Made by a program: the position numbers and the translations under genes. Positions 49,944-61,728 of a stretch of 64,000 nt of DNA are shown here, piece by piece (position 1 is the first letter of the stretch; every line of letters begins with the position of its first letter). Source of the stretch: Saitoella complicata NRRL Y-17804 (lineage: Eukaryota > Ascomycota > Saitoellomycetes > Saitoellales > Saitoellaceae); the NCBI RefSeq assembly GCF_001661265.1, contig NW_017567009.1, positions 62,001-126,000 of the forward strand, given 5' to 3'. A model generated the notes under the pieces. It was not told the DNA's origin. It searched no databases and saw nothing but the letters and a program-made list of their open reading frames with translations.

Positions 49944-52246
49944 TCAGGAGGATGCTGTCAAGCTATCCTCATTCCTCTTCTTCCATGAGTTGACACGATC
50001 CACATACAGTGAACCTCCATGACCACTGTGATCCTCACTTAGCCGACCCTCATCCTCGAAAGCATCCTCCTCTTCCTCCTCACCATCACCTTCCGTAAAA
50101 TGATCCTCCATAGCGCTCCCTTCCTCCTCTTCCTCTTCCTCCTCAACAATAGCACCCCATCCACCCTTGCCGCCTTGTTTGCACTTCCGTCGACTTGCCA
50201 TTGGTGTAGCGAAGGCACTCCTCCTCCGTCTCCCAAATACCACACCCGACGAACCACCTACATCAGGAAAACCATACGACATAGCATGCCGAGGCGGAGG
50301 CGTGACAGGTACAGTCATCGCATTCACGAATCCGGGACTACGGCCACTTTTCATCTGACTGCTTGCATTGCTTGATGTTGAACTCGCTTTCGAATGTGAA
50401 TTCCGGCGTATCGATCTGAAGCTCGAGACTGACGAGCTTGTACTGTTCCGTCGCAGATCCGATGGGCGGCGAGCCCGAGACGGCGCCCGAGGTGAAGAAA
50501 ATCCAGAGGGTGGTCCCGAGAGGGGTGACTTTTCCACGCGGTTATGAGAGGCGGTGCGGCCGACCAAAGCCAGTCGTGGCGGGACACCGCTTCGTTCCAG
50601 TCGCCTCGCTTCTCTCGTAGGCGCTGTTTGCGAGCGAACAAACGCGTTCAGTGCCGCTTCATCGATCTGATTGCCTATCGAGTTTGATCCAGTTGATGTA
50701 GACACCGTCGGCTCCGTGCTCAAGCGGGCAAGGCTAGTAACATTAGACGATTTGCGATTGGTATCCGTCAACCAAGCCTTCAAGGAGGATATAAGACTGG
50801 GCCGTCGGTTGTGCTTTGGTTTCGGTGTCGTTTTCCGACCTTTGCCGTTAGAAGAGGTGCTGATCGTTTGCCACACACTCCCTTTCTTGTCCAGCTCGTG
50901 CTCCTCGACCTTTATATCTGGAAGTGGTTTATCCTCGACGCTCCCAGGCGGAAATTTGAACGACTTCGCCGCTTCCTTAAGCTTCTCGATCTCTTCATCA
51001 GATGCACCTCGATTACTCTTCTTCGGTGCATCATCTTGAACTTCTTTTTCAAGCTTCTTCTCCTCCTTCCGTTTTCTTCGCCTCGCCTTCTTCTCTTCTT
51101 CCTCCCATGCAAGCCACCACCAACCCGCCAGCAGGTCGCATTTGTTCTCTTTGACACTGGCTTGCATCTTCTTGGTATCAACGCCAACCACAGATAACTT
51201 CTCCAGAAGTTCTGTCTCTCTTGCTGCCGTGAACGGGACAGGCCACGTCGCTTTGACCGAGAGCAATTGATTAGGTCCATGCTCGGCGAGGAAGGGATGC
51301 ACCAGCACCTGCTGTATCGTTGGCCGCCGTACGGGATCTTTGTTCAATAGCATCCGTATCAGCGCTGACGCATGCTCCGATATATCCATAGGTATCTTGA
51401 TGTCGTCACTGATGATCTTCTTTCGCATGTTCTGTTCATCGTCGTCATCAAACGGCAACTCACCAGTGAGCAGCGTATGTAGAATGACACCAGTACTCCA
51501 AGCATCAGCAGCTTCTCCAGCATACTTCCCACCCATGATCATCTCTGGAGGCGCATATGCAGTTGTCCCAGCCCAGGTCTCCAAGAACTTGCCGGGGTCG
51601 TTCTCCCTGGTGAAACCAAAATCAACCAGCTTCACATTCCCATGCTTATCCAACAAGATATTCTCCAGCTTCAAATCACGATGTACGCAGCCTTTGGAAT
51701 GCACATACCCAACCGCACCACATATCTGCGCAAACAACCGCTTCACCTCATCCTCAGGCAACCTCTTCTTCCGGCACAAATAATCAAACAGCTCACCTCC
51801 CGAACAGTATTCCATTACCAACCATGCATTCTCCTCCGTGCATATATACTCAAATAGTCGTGCAATATGTGGATGATGTAGTCTTCTGTGATGATAGATC
51901 TCTCGAGCGAGGTTCGCGGCTTCGGTCTTGGGCGTGCATTTAACAACAACCGTAGCGGACGTAGGCAGGTGGGTCGCTTTGTAGACTTTTCCGAACGATC
52001 CTAACATTGATATGAGTAATGGAGCAGAAATTCGTATAAGAGATCCGGACCTTTGCCAATCAAGGATCCGAGGACGTAATTCCCTACAGTGTCAACTTCG
52101 CATGTTGAGAAAGCTTGTAAGAGCTCATTGTAAGCTGCGGCGACCTGTACTTATTTGTAAGCACATGCAAACTTGTTGAAACTCATGAAATCAAGTACCG
52201 ATGCTTTTTCGTTGCGCTCAGCTGCACTCTGTGCCCGCGATGGCAT
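49944..52246 (-). CDS. CAMK/SNF1-like serine/threonine protein kinase
   Basis: Exons 52246-52199, 52144-52051 and 52000-49944 (introns 54 and 50 nt); 732 residues. The first exons encode AAYNELLQAFSTCEVDTVGNY, joining to VLGSLIGKGSFGKVYKA, the glycine loop. The catalytic loop is CVHRDLKLENILLD, DFG is in VKLVDFGFTREN, and WAGTTAYAPPEMI is the activation segment; the domain ends about residue 300. After it comes KENKCDLLAGWWWLAWEEEE, then a Lys/Arg/Glu coil and a long Ser-rich disordered tail with an acidic run near the end. The layout resembles uncharacterised fungal kinases related to yeast YPL150W and to Kin/Snf1 kinases. Intron 2 uses a weak GTCCGG donor, but the glycine loop requires it. 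Substrates are unknown. Confidence 0.85.
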
Positions 52247-52612
52247 AAAGGAGGTGTTGATCTGCGTTCACTCACGAAATACAAAGATGAGCTTGACTTC
52301 GCCGGAATGCCGAATGAATGCGCCAAATGCGTTGAACTTGTTTGATTGTATTCCAAGGTTGAAATGCTGTTGACGGACGGTTTGACTGGGGTATCTCGAA
52401 AACACCGAGAACTCGAGTGTACGACGCATGCCTGGTGCCGGCGCATGCAGGACGCAGCACCGTCAAGCCGCCCGGCCGTCATCTGCTGCCTGGGAATGAC
52501 ATTGGGAGGTATCAATGGATGGAGATATACCTTGATATTTTTGTGTTCGATAAAGACTCATTCGATCTTACGCGGTGGTTTCGCCCAGCTTCCCGCCGCA
52601 ATGCTTCCCGCC
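52247..52612. other. Spacer between the kinase gene and the SHB17-like gene
   Basis: 366 bp, promoter of the kinase and 3' flank of the upstream minus-strand gene. No gene recognised. Confidence 0.5.
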
Positions 52613-53368
52613 TCATCCAATATGAGGAATTTTGGGCCTACTGATCGTCGGTCCAACACCCTTTCCGTCCGTGATGTTCCAACAATCCACACAAGGCTCG
52701 TCAAAGCTTTGGTGCTCATATGCCAGCACTCCCACTCCACCAGCCGACAGCAAGAACTTGTTTCCGCTCGTAATGGGATCATCGATCCAGCGAGCAGTGA
52801 AAGCTCGAAGAATATGTCCATGAGCGACAACCACGACATCTCCATGCTCGTCCTTCTCCACCGCTTCTCCTTGAATTTTTCTGATTCGGGCAATGAACGC
52901 ATCCAGTCTCTTAGTGACATCTTCAGGAGACTCACCACCCGGACATCCCTCCTTCCACAGATTCCACCGTCCCTTCCCTTCCCTCTCCCGCTGCGCCTGA
53001 ATGTCCTTACTCGTAACACCCTCATATTCACCATAATTCCACTCAATTATATCCTCAGTCTCCTCGACCGGAATGTTCTTTGGCAAATGAAACAGCTCCA
53101 AAGTCTTCCTGGCACGCTGGAGCGGAGATACGAAGATCCGTTTGATGGTCGAACAAGTCAAGAGCCGATCTTCGCCGACGAGAGCCTCGGCGGATTGTCT
53201 GACACGCTTCTCTCCGTTCTGTGTCAATGGTAGGTCGGTGGCTCCGGTGTGACGGCCGTTCAAACTCCATTCGGTCTCACCTGAAGGCAATCGTTAACAC
53301 CCATTTTTTTTGGTAGACTTGGACTTCTTACCATGACGGACCACAAACACTCTTGGGTAGTTAGGCAT
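52613..53368 (-). CDS. SHB17: Histidine-phosphatase enzyme, probable sedoheptulose-1,7-bisphosphatase
   Basis: Exons 53368-53332 and 53280-52613 (51-nt intron); 234 residues. The phosphohistidine motif RHGETEWSLNGRHTG is created across the splice (VFVVRHG joined to ETEW). Other active-site elements are VSPLQRARKTLELF, IIEWNYGEYEG, GGESPEDVTKR and VVVVAHGHILRAF, all as in the phosphoglycerate-mutase-like superfamily. The combination of WNYGEYEG and an approximately 235-270-residue size resembles Shb17, which feeds ribose synthesis by hydrolysing sedoheptulose bisphosphate in the cytosol. Other small-molecule phosphatases of the same fold (for example fructose-2,6-bisphosphatase-like) are possible. 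Confidence 0.85.
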
Positions 53369-53580
53369 TGTCGTACTGATCGGTTGGCTAATTGGTATTG
53401 CTCGTTGGAGTTCGGTTGTACAGCTGGCCCGTGGGGAACCAAACAGCTGCAAGATTACGTTATACGCGGCTCTGAACAAACTCTCAAGTTACAACCATAC
53501 ATTTTTCAGATACTGCTCGTTATGAAGTAAAAGTCCAATAGAATATCCAGAATCCCTAAGCCATGCCGATACCGTGACCA

Positions 53581-54617
53581 TCAATCAAAGATCACCTCCC
53601 TCATCCTCAACTGTCTTAACGTGGGGAAACAAACGTCGATGGCCCTCGCAAGTCGTCCTTCGTTGTCAGGGGATGAGTATATGGGGCCCACCTCCTTCAC
53701 TTTCTGTCTGTAGCCTCTCCGGATGCCTCGCTCGGTTTTGAGGACGTCTTCTGCCTTTCTCTTTCTGCCTTCACGGATAGGGACGTCAAGCGGTGAACCT
53801 TGATCCGTGATAGTGGGGACTAAACCATGTCCAAACACCACTCTCTCAGCATCCTCCCATGACACATTGGCTTCATTGGCAATAGGAGACCATATCTTCT
53901 TCCTATTTCTCGCATAAGAGTCCATGACAGAAGTGTCCCCAGGCGCCTCCTCCCTGCAATTGGGTGACGAGGAGGAGGGGGTCGATTGGGAATTGGAAAT
54001 AGGAATGAACGTTGCTTGCAGTTGAGGGACCGGAAGCTCAGGTTGCGTAAGTTGAGTGGACATCAGAGCAGACATAGCTTCAGTCTTCTTGGGGTCGAAC
54101 GCCCTTTTTATGGCACGTTGCTTGTTGTATTTCACACGACACCGACATGCCTCGGGTGTTTTATTTGGAAAGTATTTGGTGGCAATGTCTACCACTTGTC
54201 AGCTTCTGATCCATCGCCAAGACACAGAAATAACTCACCTTTCCAGTGTACACCATCTGCGTGTAAGCTATGAAGAAGAGCATCGTCTTCGGCGGTCCAC
54301 TTGGGACCTTTGGTCATAGCGGGGAATCGAGGCTCAGCGGGCCTCTGTGCTCGAGGCTTTGGCAACGGCACTGATGGAGTAGCGATTTTCCTTACCGGAG
54401 CAGTAACAGGAGCGGAAGGAGGAGCAGCAGCCATAAACGACGACACGATCAATGAGGGAATGAAGAAATCCGGCGATGCCGAGCCTAGGGAGTGATCGCG
54501 CAGGACTGAATTCGAAGACGATCCGGAAGGATACCGAGTCGAGGTCGATTGCGAATGCGAATGCGAATGCTGCGAAGGGTGATCGTAGGCAAAAGCGTAA
54601 GAAAGTACCCCATCCAT
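53581..54617 (-). CDS. Myb/SANT-like DNA-binding protein
   Basis: Exons 54617-54239 and 54188-53581 (50-nt intron); 328 residues. A single Myb-like repeat is restored by splicing: GPKWTAEDDALLHSLHADGV, then HWKDIATKYFPNKTPEACRC and RVKYNKQRA, with spaced W/F residues in the three helices. A His/Ser repeat (SQHSHSHSQS) encoded by a small GCGAAT-type DNA repeat lies near the N-terminus. A basic segment REGRKRKAEDVLKTERGIRR may be a nuclear localisation signal. Single-repeat fungal Myb proteins often act in transcription or chromatin; no specific orthologue is recognised. ATG 54617 is used; the frame opens earlier only with TTG. Confidence 0.72.
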
Positions 54618-55898
54618 AGTCGTTGTGTGCAATTGCAAAGGGTTGAGTCGTCGTATTTCACTGATCCGTAACAGAATATCGTGTACGACTGCTCTACCGA
54701 GTTCCCGGGACGGGGAACACCGATACCTATATACGCGGTTAACAAGGGCTGGGTGCGCCTATCTTCTAGACCCTGTTTTACGAAGACGAAATCACTCTGT
54801 TGAGCGTGTTTCGCCTTCTCCTCCTGATATATCCGGAGCCCAAACCATTGCAACGCATAGCGGGTCTTAACGCTCCGCGGCATAAAGAATGAAATCTATG
54901 GGAACACCGATCGACGTGGCCGCTCATTTCAATAGATACTGAGGTGATTTGGTCCGCTGCGCGTTTCGTACAAGACCTTCCCAAGAGTCAGATTGGTCAG
55001 ATCAATATCAGAGCACCTGCTCGTCCATACGTCTCTCCTCGACATGACACGTATGCATATGCTCCCGCTGTCAACCGCCTAGCCCGGGGCTGCACCTGAG
55101 ATGCCAGGACCTCCGCAAATCATGAATCCCAAACAAACAGATCAACCCGCAATGCTCTAACCCCAGACTGCGAGCCGCGCACACGTGAAACCTCAAGCCT
55201 TCCAGCTTAAGGCTTCTTCAATGGAACAAACACGGCCGGTAACTAGGTGTGGAGGAAATAAGGTTCACTTTGAAACACTGCTGGCACATGCCGACTCCGT
55301 CTCGCAAGGTTCGCATTCAAGCAGCTGTTCTGGGTACCCGTGCATGTGATTGACGGCCGCGCAAGAGATGAGCGGAGGAGTCTCCTCCGACCTCCTCTTT
55401 CTTGGTGCGGACCGGATCAGACTGTCCATCCCGCCTATGACCAAGACGGAAGCATGCAACCTGTTCGGTCCGACCTTCATGAACCAAGCCTTAAGTTTGT
55501 GTGGAGCGCAGCTGCCGTGCGTCACTCAATTTCTCCCACGCACCCGGCACGTTCCGCGCTTTCGGTTGGGGCGTGAGCGTTCGACAAAATACTGTAACCA
55601 GCGATAACGACCCTCAGCAGTCGAGTAGATTGCGTCAGAGGATGGGATCATGGAGGGGAAGGTAATCGATTGTGCGTTATAAATATTTTATTTTTATTGT
55701 CTGTTTATATGCTTCTCGGCAGATAATAGCAGCGGAGCGCAATGCTCAACGCCTTCAATCCTCTCACCTCCTGATGCCTGAACATTGTCCATCCTTCATT
55801 TACTACCCCGGACATGCCCACCCACCCGCACCTCGTTTTGCTTCAGTGCAGTCCATCCTCCCGTTTCACCAGAACCCCCGTTCCGCAAAACTTTCTCT
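54618..55898. other. 1.3-kb intergenic region
   Basis: No recognisable coding sequence on either strand. It includes the promoter of the Myb-like gene and the 3' flank of the export factor gene. Short open frames around 55265-55607 lack motifs. Confidence 0.45.
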
Positions 55899-56440
55899 TC
55901 ACACTACCAACCGATGATTATCACTCCCAATATAATACGTCCCGATCTTCTCCGGATCCGGTTTCAACACAAACGTCTGACTAAACCCCCTAACCTGCAT
56001 CTCACCCCCATAACTGACCGTCCCACTTACATTCACCAAAATCGTACTGACCATCAACCCATTCGCCGCAGTAGCAACCGTTCCAATCATGGGCTGCGCA
56101 TCGATGACTTGGACTTCGTGTTTGGTTGTGGGGAGACGGGTCGCGTATTCGTTGACGAAGGATTCGAGGGTGAAAGGGCGGCCATTCCAGATTATGGTGG
56201 AGGTGGGGCGGTAGAAGCGGCCGATTACGGAGCGGTTTGTGTCCAGGACTTTGTAGTAGAGGGGTACGAAAGCTTCTGCGCCTGGACGGTAGTTAGTATC
56301 GTGAAGGATGAGATGTTCGGAAGGAACTGCATACCCTGGGCGGAGATTTCCACAAGGGTGGGTGGGACGGTAGTGCTCTGTGAGGATCATTAGCTTTGGA
56401 CGCTGGGAAGCGCTAGGCATCGCATCATGGTGCTCACCAT
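55899..56440 (-). CDS. NXT1: NTF2-like mRNA export factor (Nxt1/p15, Mtr2-type)
   Basis: Exons 56440-56438, 56377-56335 and 56281-55899 (introns 60 and 53 nt); 142 residues, the normal size. Spliced N-terminus reads MSTTVPPTLVEISAQGAEAF, then VPLYYKVLDTNRSVIGRFY, the NTF2-fold entry helix. TIIWNGRPFTLESF, HEVQVIDAQPMIG and the paired strands LMVSTILVNVSGTVSYGG and FSQTFVLKPD follow. The family partners the Mex67/NXF1 large subunit at nuclear pores to export mRNA and pre-ribosomes. The first coding exon consists only of the ATG, directly followed by a GTGAGC donor. The GGC codon formed at the second junction completes the conserved QGAEAF. Confidence 0.85.
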
Positions 56441-56818
56441 TATGTTATTAGAATGGTCTTGAGAGCTCCAGTCCAGCTGTAGACGATCCCAATTGGTTGC
56501 TTGTTCGGTTTGTTGAGCGCAGAATCACAGCCGTCACGGCGACCACCGTCTTATTGATGGTTGCCGGTTCTCTACATTGCTGCAGGAATTGCGCAGATAT
56601 CGTGGTCATGATACATGGAGACTATCTCATGAAAATGCCCTAATGTTTACAGAATATAGTCAAGGGATCAGGTCCTGAAAAAGTGATTCCATTTGGGTCC
56701 TTCTTCTTCACGGTTCTTATCGATTATGCCCACTAGCCTTTCGTAAAACTGAAGATGGGCCAAACCTTATTAATACCAGGTATCGACGTTACACCTCCCT
56801 CGACCCTTCCACATCACA
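56441..56818. other. Divergent promoter between NXT1 and TRM140
   Basis: 378 bp with no gene or repeat recognised. Confidence 0.5.
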
Positions 56819-57829
56819 ATGGATACCTCTCTAAACCTACCAGCAGCTGCTACCGTCGAGGAGACCCTCACCTCTCCCTCCATCGAAGATCCCTTCAAGA
56901 AGAAGAAGGTCACCTCCTCCGTCGTCGACGTCCAGAATCCTACCAATACCCCAACTTTCGGCTCAAGACTATTAACGGACGAGGAAAAAGTCTTCGAACA
57001 CAACGCCTGGGACCACGTCGAATGGGGCCCCGAACAAGAAGCCACTGCGCTCGAAAGTATCGAGCGACAACTCCAAGACCCCGTTCCCGAACAGGACAAG
57101 GAACGGTATAACGGTGACCCAGCCTCCTTCTGGGACGCATTCTACTCCCAACACAACGAGAATTTCTTCAAGGACCGCGCATGGTTGGCGCAGGAGTTCC
57201 CTGAACTCGCGGCGTGCACACTCCCCGAGGCCGGGCCCAAGGTGGTCGTGGAGGTCGGGTGTGGAGCTGGTAACACGATGTTTCCAGTCCTCAATAACAA
57301 CAAGAACCCAGATCTCAAAGTCATTGGGTGTGATTTTTCGAAGGAGGCGGTAAGGGTCGTAAGAGAGTCGCCGTACTTTGACCCTAAACATGCGGGGGCG
57401 GAGGTTTGGGATTTGGCGGAGCCGAGTGGGGCGTTGCCGGTTGGTGTCGAGCCCGGATCGGTGAATATCATCGTATTGGTCTTCGTACTCTCTGCTCTCG
57501 CACCATCACAGTGGGAGCACGCACGCAGAAATATTAGGACGATGCTCAAACCCGGCGGTCTCGTCCTCTTCCGCGACTACGGCCGCTACGACATGACTCA
57601 ACTCCGCTTCAAAAAGAACCGCCTCCTTGACTCCAACTTCTACATCCGCGGCGATGGCACTCGGGTCTACTTCTTCACCAACGATGAGGTCGAGGGGATT
57701 TTGGGTGGGGAGGGAATGGTTGTTGAGCAGAATGCGGTTGATAGGAGGATGATTGTTAATCGGGCACGGAAGCAGAAGATGTATCGGATTTGGTTGCAGG
57801 GGAAGTTTAGAAAGGCGCTGGACAACTAG
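56819..57829 (+). CDS. TRM140: tRNA 3-methylcytidine methyltransferase (Trm140/METTL2 type)
   Basis: Single exon, 336 residues. N-terminal landmarks are FGSRLLTDEEKVFEHNAWDH and VEW, then YNGDPASFWDAFYSQHNENF and FKDRAWLAQEFPE, which define the METTL2/6/8-Trm140 family. SAM motif I is VVVEVGCGAGNTMFPVL, and CDFSKEAV, VLVFVLSALAPSQW and MLKPGGLVLFRDYGRYDM complete the Rossmann fold. The GDGTRVYFF segment and the C-terminal VDRRMIVNRARKQKMYRIW match yeast. It methylates C32 in the anticodon loop of threonine and some serine tRNAs. Unlike budding yeast ABP140 there is no actin-binding extension produced by frameshifting. Confidence 0.95.
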   Translation: MDTSLNLPAAATVEETLTSPSIEDPFKKKKVTSSVVDVQNPTNTPTFGSRLLTDEEKVFEHNAWDHVEWGPEQEATALESIERQLQDPVPEQDKERYNGDPASFWDAFYSQHNENFFKDRAWLAQEFPELAACTLPEAGPKVVVEVGCGAGNTMFPVLNNNKNPDLKVIGCDFSKEAVRVVRESPYFDPKHAGAEVWDLAEPSGALPVGVEPGSVNIIVLVFVLSALAPSQWEHARRNIRTMLKPGGLVLFRDYGRYDMTQLRFKKNRLLDSNFYIRGDGTRVYFFTNDEVEGILGGEGMVVEQNAVDRRMIVNRARKQKMYRIWLQGKFRKALDN

Positions 57830-57952
57830 ATGGTGTGGTAGAGTTGGATTAGAAAAGACTTTAGCGCTCGCTCTCTCGTCTAGGGTATATGTTGGACCAC
57901 TGTCTCCGCTCTCACACATCTATGCTCTCTCATCGCTGATCTCGTACGTGAC

Positions 57953-58604
57953 TCATGCTCCCAACTTCGGCTGAGCCGCAAAGAACTCATCATCCTTCAA
58001 CACCGCATACGCCGGTCTCTCCAGGCACTTCTGTGCCACCTTTCCATCGAAGTTGATATCATCAATCAGCGCTTCTGTATGTCATACTCATTAAAACCAT
58101 ATTCATATTCCGAACGAGTTTTACATACCTAATGATGGATAATTCTGCTCCGGACGAATGAAACCCAGTATGACGATCTTGAGCGTCGATCCGTAAAAGT
58201 CTTGGGGGAATTTATGAAGGACGTGGACCTCAAGAGAGCGGACGGTGTTGTTATAGTAGGGGTTAAAACCCAGACTCAGGACCATCGGGTAGACTGGTTG
58301 CGCAACGGCTGCCTCGTCCTTGGGGATGATCTTTGCCCAGCCGTAGTAGACTCCACTCTCGGCATGTTCCAAGACTGAGGCGATCGCATGTTCCGGCAAG
58401 TTCGCTGTAGAACGTTCATGCCGTTAGCCCTCATTTAAGGCACGAATATGATTCCATTCTACCTGTCGGGATACCCAACTCCTTCGAACCACGGCCAAAG
58501 CCTTTGATCACCTCGCCCTCGACGCGGATAGGATACGGTGACTCCGGTGCGTCGGGGCCGATAAGAAGGGGACGAGAAGAGACGTGGAGGGCTGCTGGAT
58601 GCAT
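57953..58604 (-). CDS. FMN1: Riboflavin kinase
   Basis: Exons 58604-58463, 58404-58129 and 58074-57953 (introns 58 and 54 nt); 179 residues, the family size. [20 protein letters not shown], with the Mg-binding T-A-N set, forms across the first splice. [41 protein letters not shown] and the catalytic-region [11 protein letters not shown] follow, and the last exon gives [10 protein letters not shown]. The enzyme phosphorylates riboflavin to FMN. Its 144-bp divergent promoter is shared with NAA25. It stands about 37 kb from the RIB7 relic and is intact. Confidence 0.95.
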
Positions 58605-58748
58605 TTCTGACTGTTTTGGAAAGATTCGACGAAGCTGTATTTGGGAGGTGAGGTCAGGTTTCGGGAGTGGGCAGCCGATGCAAGGTCCGGCAGATCGAGG
58701 TTGGACATGCCGACGTTGGGTCCAGCATTTACTCGGGGACCAGCGACG

Positions 58749-61450
58749 ATGAATACAGAGGATAGGCAGGCTCAATTGATCAGCTGTGAGTTCACTGGGG
58801 ATGAATGCTATATCAATGGCTGACAAGACGAGCCTACAGCCGCTCTCGACACCGGCGCAATCAAGCAAGCCCAGTCATTATGTGCGAAAGCCCTCAGGAA
58901 GAAGCCTGATTCGCACCTCTTCCAGGTCGAGGTCACTTTCCTCTGTAAGAGCACGAGAACTGATGATCTTGACAGTCCCTTAACGCGCTCATCCTCCTCG
59001 AGTCCGGAAAATACACCGAAGCCTCCGCAGCGGTGGACACTCTCATCTCTCTCTCCCCAACAGACCCCAAAGCCATCAACACAATCCGGGATATCCTCCT
59101 TGCCCTGCATCAACCCCACAAACTCTCCCTCGTATACGAAGGCGCCGTTAAGAAAAAGCCCAACGATGAGCTGATCGCGAGAACGTGGTTTTTCAGTATG
59201 GTCGCGAATGGGGATGAGAGGGGACAGCAGAGAGCGAGTTTGGGGTTGTCGAGAGGATTTGGGAAGAGGGAGTATTTCTACTGGTATGTGGCGAGTTTGG
59301 CACGGTTAGCTGAGAAGACCAAAGGGGAGGCCGAAAGTGCGCTTCATGCCATTCTGGCGTATCGGGCGATTGAGAAGGTCGCACTGGATACAACAAGCGA
59401 CAAATGCATCAAGTCGAGTGAGGAGATGCATTTATATTTGCAGATTCTCTTGGGGCAAAAACAGCAAGCGAAGGCACTGGAAGTTCTGGAAGGCGAATTT
59501 GGGCAGAAATTCATGGGTGATGTGGATTTATTTCGTATGCGACTGGATTTGCTAGCGAGTGAAGGGCATTGGGACAGACTACGAGAGCTGTGCGAGAAGC
59601 TAGCTAAGGATGGAAGGGATGATTGGAAAGTGTACAAGGACTGGCTCAACGCCGTCGTTCACACGCCTGGATCCGATGCTACGCCGCCCTCGGATCTCGT
59701 TACCTCGACTTTGGTGTCGCTGTTCTATTTAGCTGACAAGTCGCCATATTCCCGCAACGCCAATTTGGCACTCGTCAAATTCGCCTTTGATCTCCCCGAG
59801 GTTCTCGAATCGGATGGGACTTGGTCGAGGATGGACGCTATGAAGACATACTTTAAGAGATTCTGCAACAAGACGTGTTGTTACGAGGATTTGCAGGCAT
59901 ACTTGGAGCAACTGCCCGAAGCTACGCAGAAGGAGTTCTTGACGTTCGTCAATGGTCAGGTTGATGTCATGGCGAAGGGGACGGAAAAGGAACAGGTCAA
60001 TCGGGTTGCGGCGTTCACTAACGCACGGAAGTTCGAGTACCTCCTCGAGGTGTCGCAGACTGAAGATGTGGATGGGTTGAAGGCATACGTCGCCAAGTGC
60101 GTCGAAGTCTACGCCGAAAGCTTGGCTCTTGGGACAGCCCTTCTTCCCACGGACAACCAATACGGCGACGACCTTGTCCTCCTCGCTGTGCACGCCCTCC
60201 TCCGCCTCACCTCCCTCAATAAAGACACCCACCAACACCTCTTCCAATCCATCATCCTCCTCGAATACGCACTCAGCCAGTCGAAGAACAACCACCAACT
60301 CAAACTCCTCCTCACCCGCCTCTCCCTCCTCCTTGCCTCCTTCCCCCGCGCAATCTCGATCTATGAAAGTCTGTCGGTTAAGCAGGTGCAGAATGATACG
60401 TTGTCGCATACCCTTCTTACCCGAATTGCGACGCTCTACCCCACCCGCGAATCTCTCAAAATTCTACGGGGTGTGATGGATATTTATACGGCAAATGCGA
60501 ACGAGACCCCGAATATGATGTGTCATACGTATGAAAAAGGCGCGTATTCCCAGATTGCGGAGTTCTCTGAATTTCATGAAAGGCTGGACAAGAGTCTCTG
60601 GAGGGGGATGGTGGATGTTGAGGGACATCGTGTTGCGCGGATGCTCAACGTCAATGACGAGGAGGTTGTGGTGTTTAAACCGCGTGAGGTGGATGGGTTG
60701 AGGGATAACAGGGATTATCGGGTAATGCTCAACTGCAATCCCTCCTCCGCTCCCCCGGTCGAGGAAGGATGGAGACTGGGTGCCAAGCCCCGGCATGCGT
60801 GGACGAAGGTTGGGGTTGTTGGGCAGCATGTGATGCAGTTGATCGAGGATGGGAATTTCACGGGATCTGGGGTTATTGTGGAGCTGTTGAGGGAGGCTGT
60901 TGAGAGTGAGGCGTTTGTGAGGGAGGCGACGAGGTGGGAGGTTATGTGCGCTCAGCTGCTTGTGTTGATTGGTGAAGCTGCTGCCGCGATTGTTGAGAAG
61001 AAGGGCGAGGCGCAGGCGAAGGTCGACCTCATCTCTGAATGGCTCAACACAAACGTCGCCGAGAAGCTGTTTGGTGAGGAAGTCAGAGAAGAGCTGCCTT
61101 GGTTGATGGTGCACAAAATCAACCTCGCTCTCGAATCCTGCAAACAAATTGCAGTATTTCAATACTCCCTCGTCACCCCCGCCAAATCCCTCAAACTCAC
61201 CACTTTCCCAAAGCTCAAATCGCAAGCCAAGACCGCAGCCGAAAGACTTACTGCATACATCAACGAATACAAAAAGATCATCGCATCTGTTTCTATAGAT
61301 AAGGCTGTGGCGGCGGTGAAGGAGTTGCCGGGACGGGCGTATTTGGGGTTGAGGGTTGATGAGTTTTATATTGAGCAGGTGCTGGATAGGATGAGGGATG
61401 AGCAGAGGAGCGTGTTTGCTGGGGTGCCGGCTATTGTGAGAGGGTTGTAG
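58749..61450 (+). CDS. MDM20: NatB N-terminal acetyltransferase auxiliary subunit Naa25/Mdm20
   Basis: Exons 58749-58785, 58840-58925 and 58976-61450 (introns 54 and 50 nt); 865 residues, in the range of the family. The N-terminal TPR array is rebuilt by splicing: [40 protein letters not shown], then [20 protein letters not shown]. More helical repeats follow ([35 protein letters not shown]), and a Trp/Tyr-rich middle region typical of Naa25. It is the non-catalytic partner that anchors Naa20 to the ribosome for acetylation of Met-Asp/Glu/Asn N-termini, affecting actin and mitochondrial inheritance. Intron 2 has a weak GTCGAG donor. A 405-codon antisense frame over the 3' end is a codon-bias shadow. 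Confidence 0.9.
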
Positions 61451-61728
61451 GAGGGCTGGAGTGTGACGCTCAAAAATTGCATTGTGTGGTAAGAATATAG
61501 ATCTTTGCATCATCATATGTCTTCTTAATTTGTTCTGTCTACCTCTGGTCCTTCTTCTGTAGGATTCTACCCCTGTACTGTATGTTGCCGTGTCGACGTC
61601 TTCCTCCGTCAACGCCCAAGTGCACTCTGCAGCCGTTCTCGACTTTGACTGCGTGTTGTGCTGTAGTATGCCGTCTCTCATGCCTTTGCGAAAACTTGCT
61701 CTGTCTTGCCTTAACTCCTTGTATCCCG

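Noticed and set aside
60464-61681. 405-codon minus-strand frame over the 3' end of NAA25
   Set aside because: Translation is His/Pro/Arg/Leu-rich without domains and mirrors codon use of NAA25; an antisense shadow.
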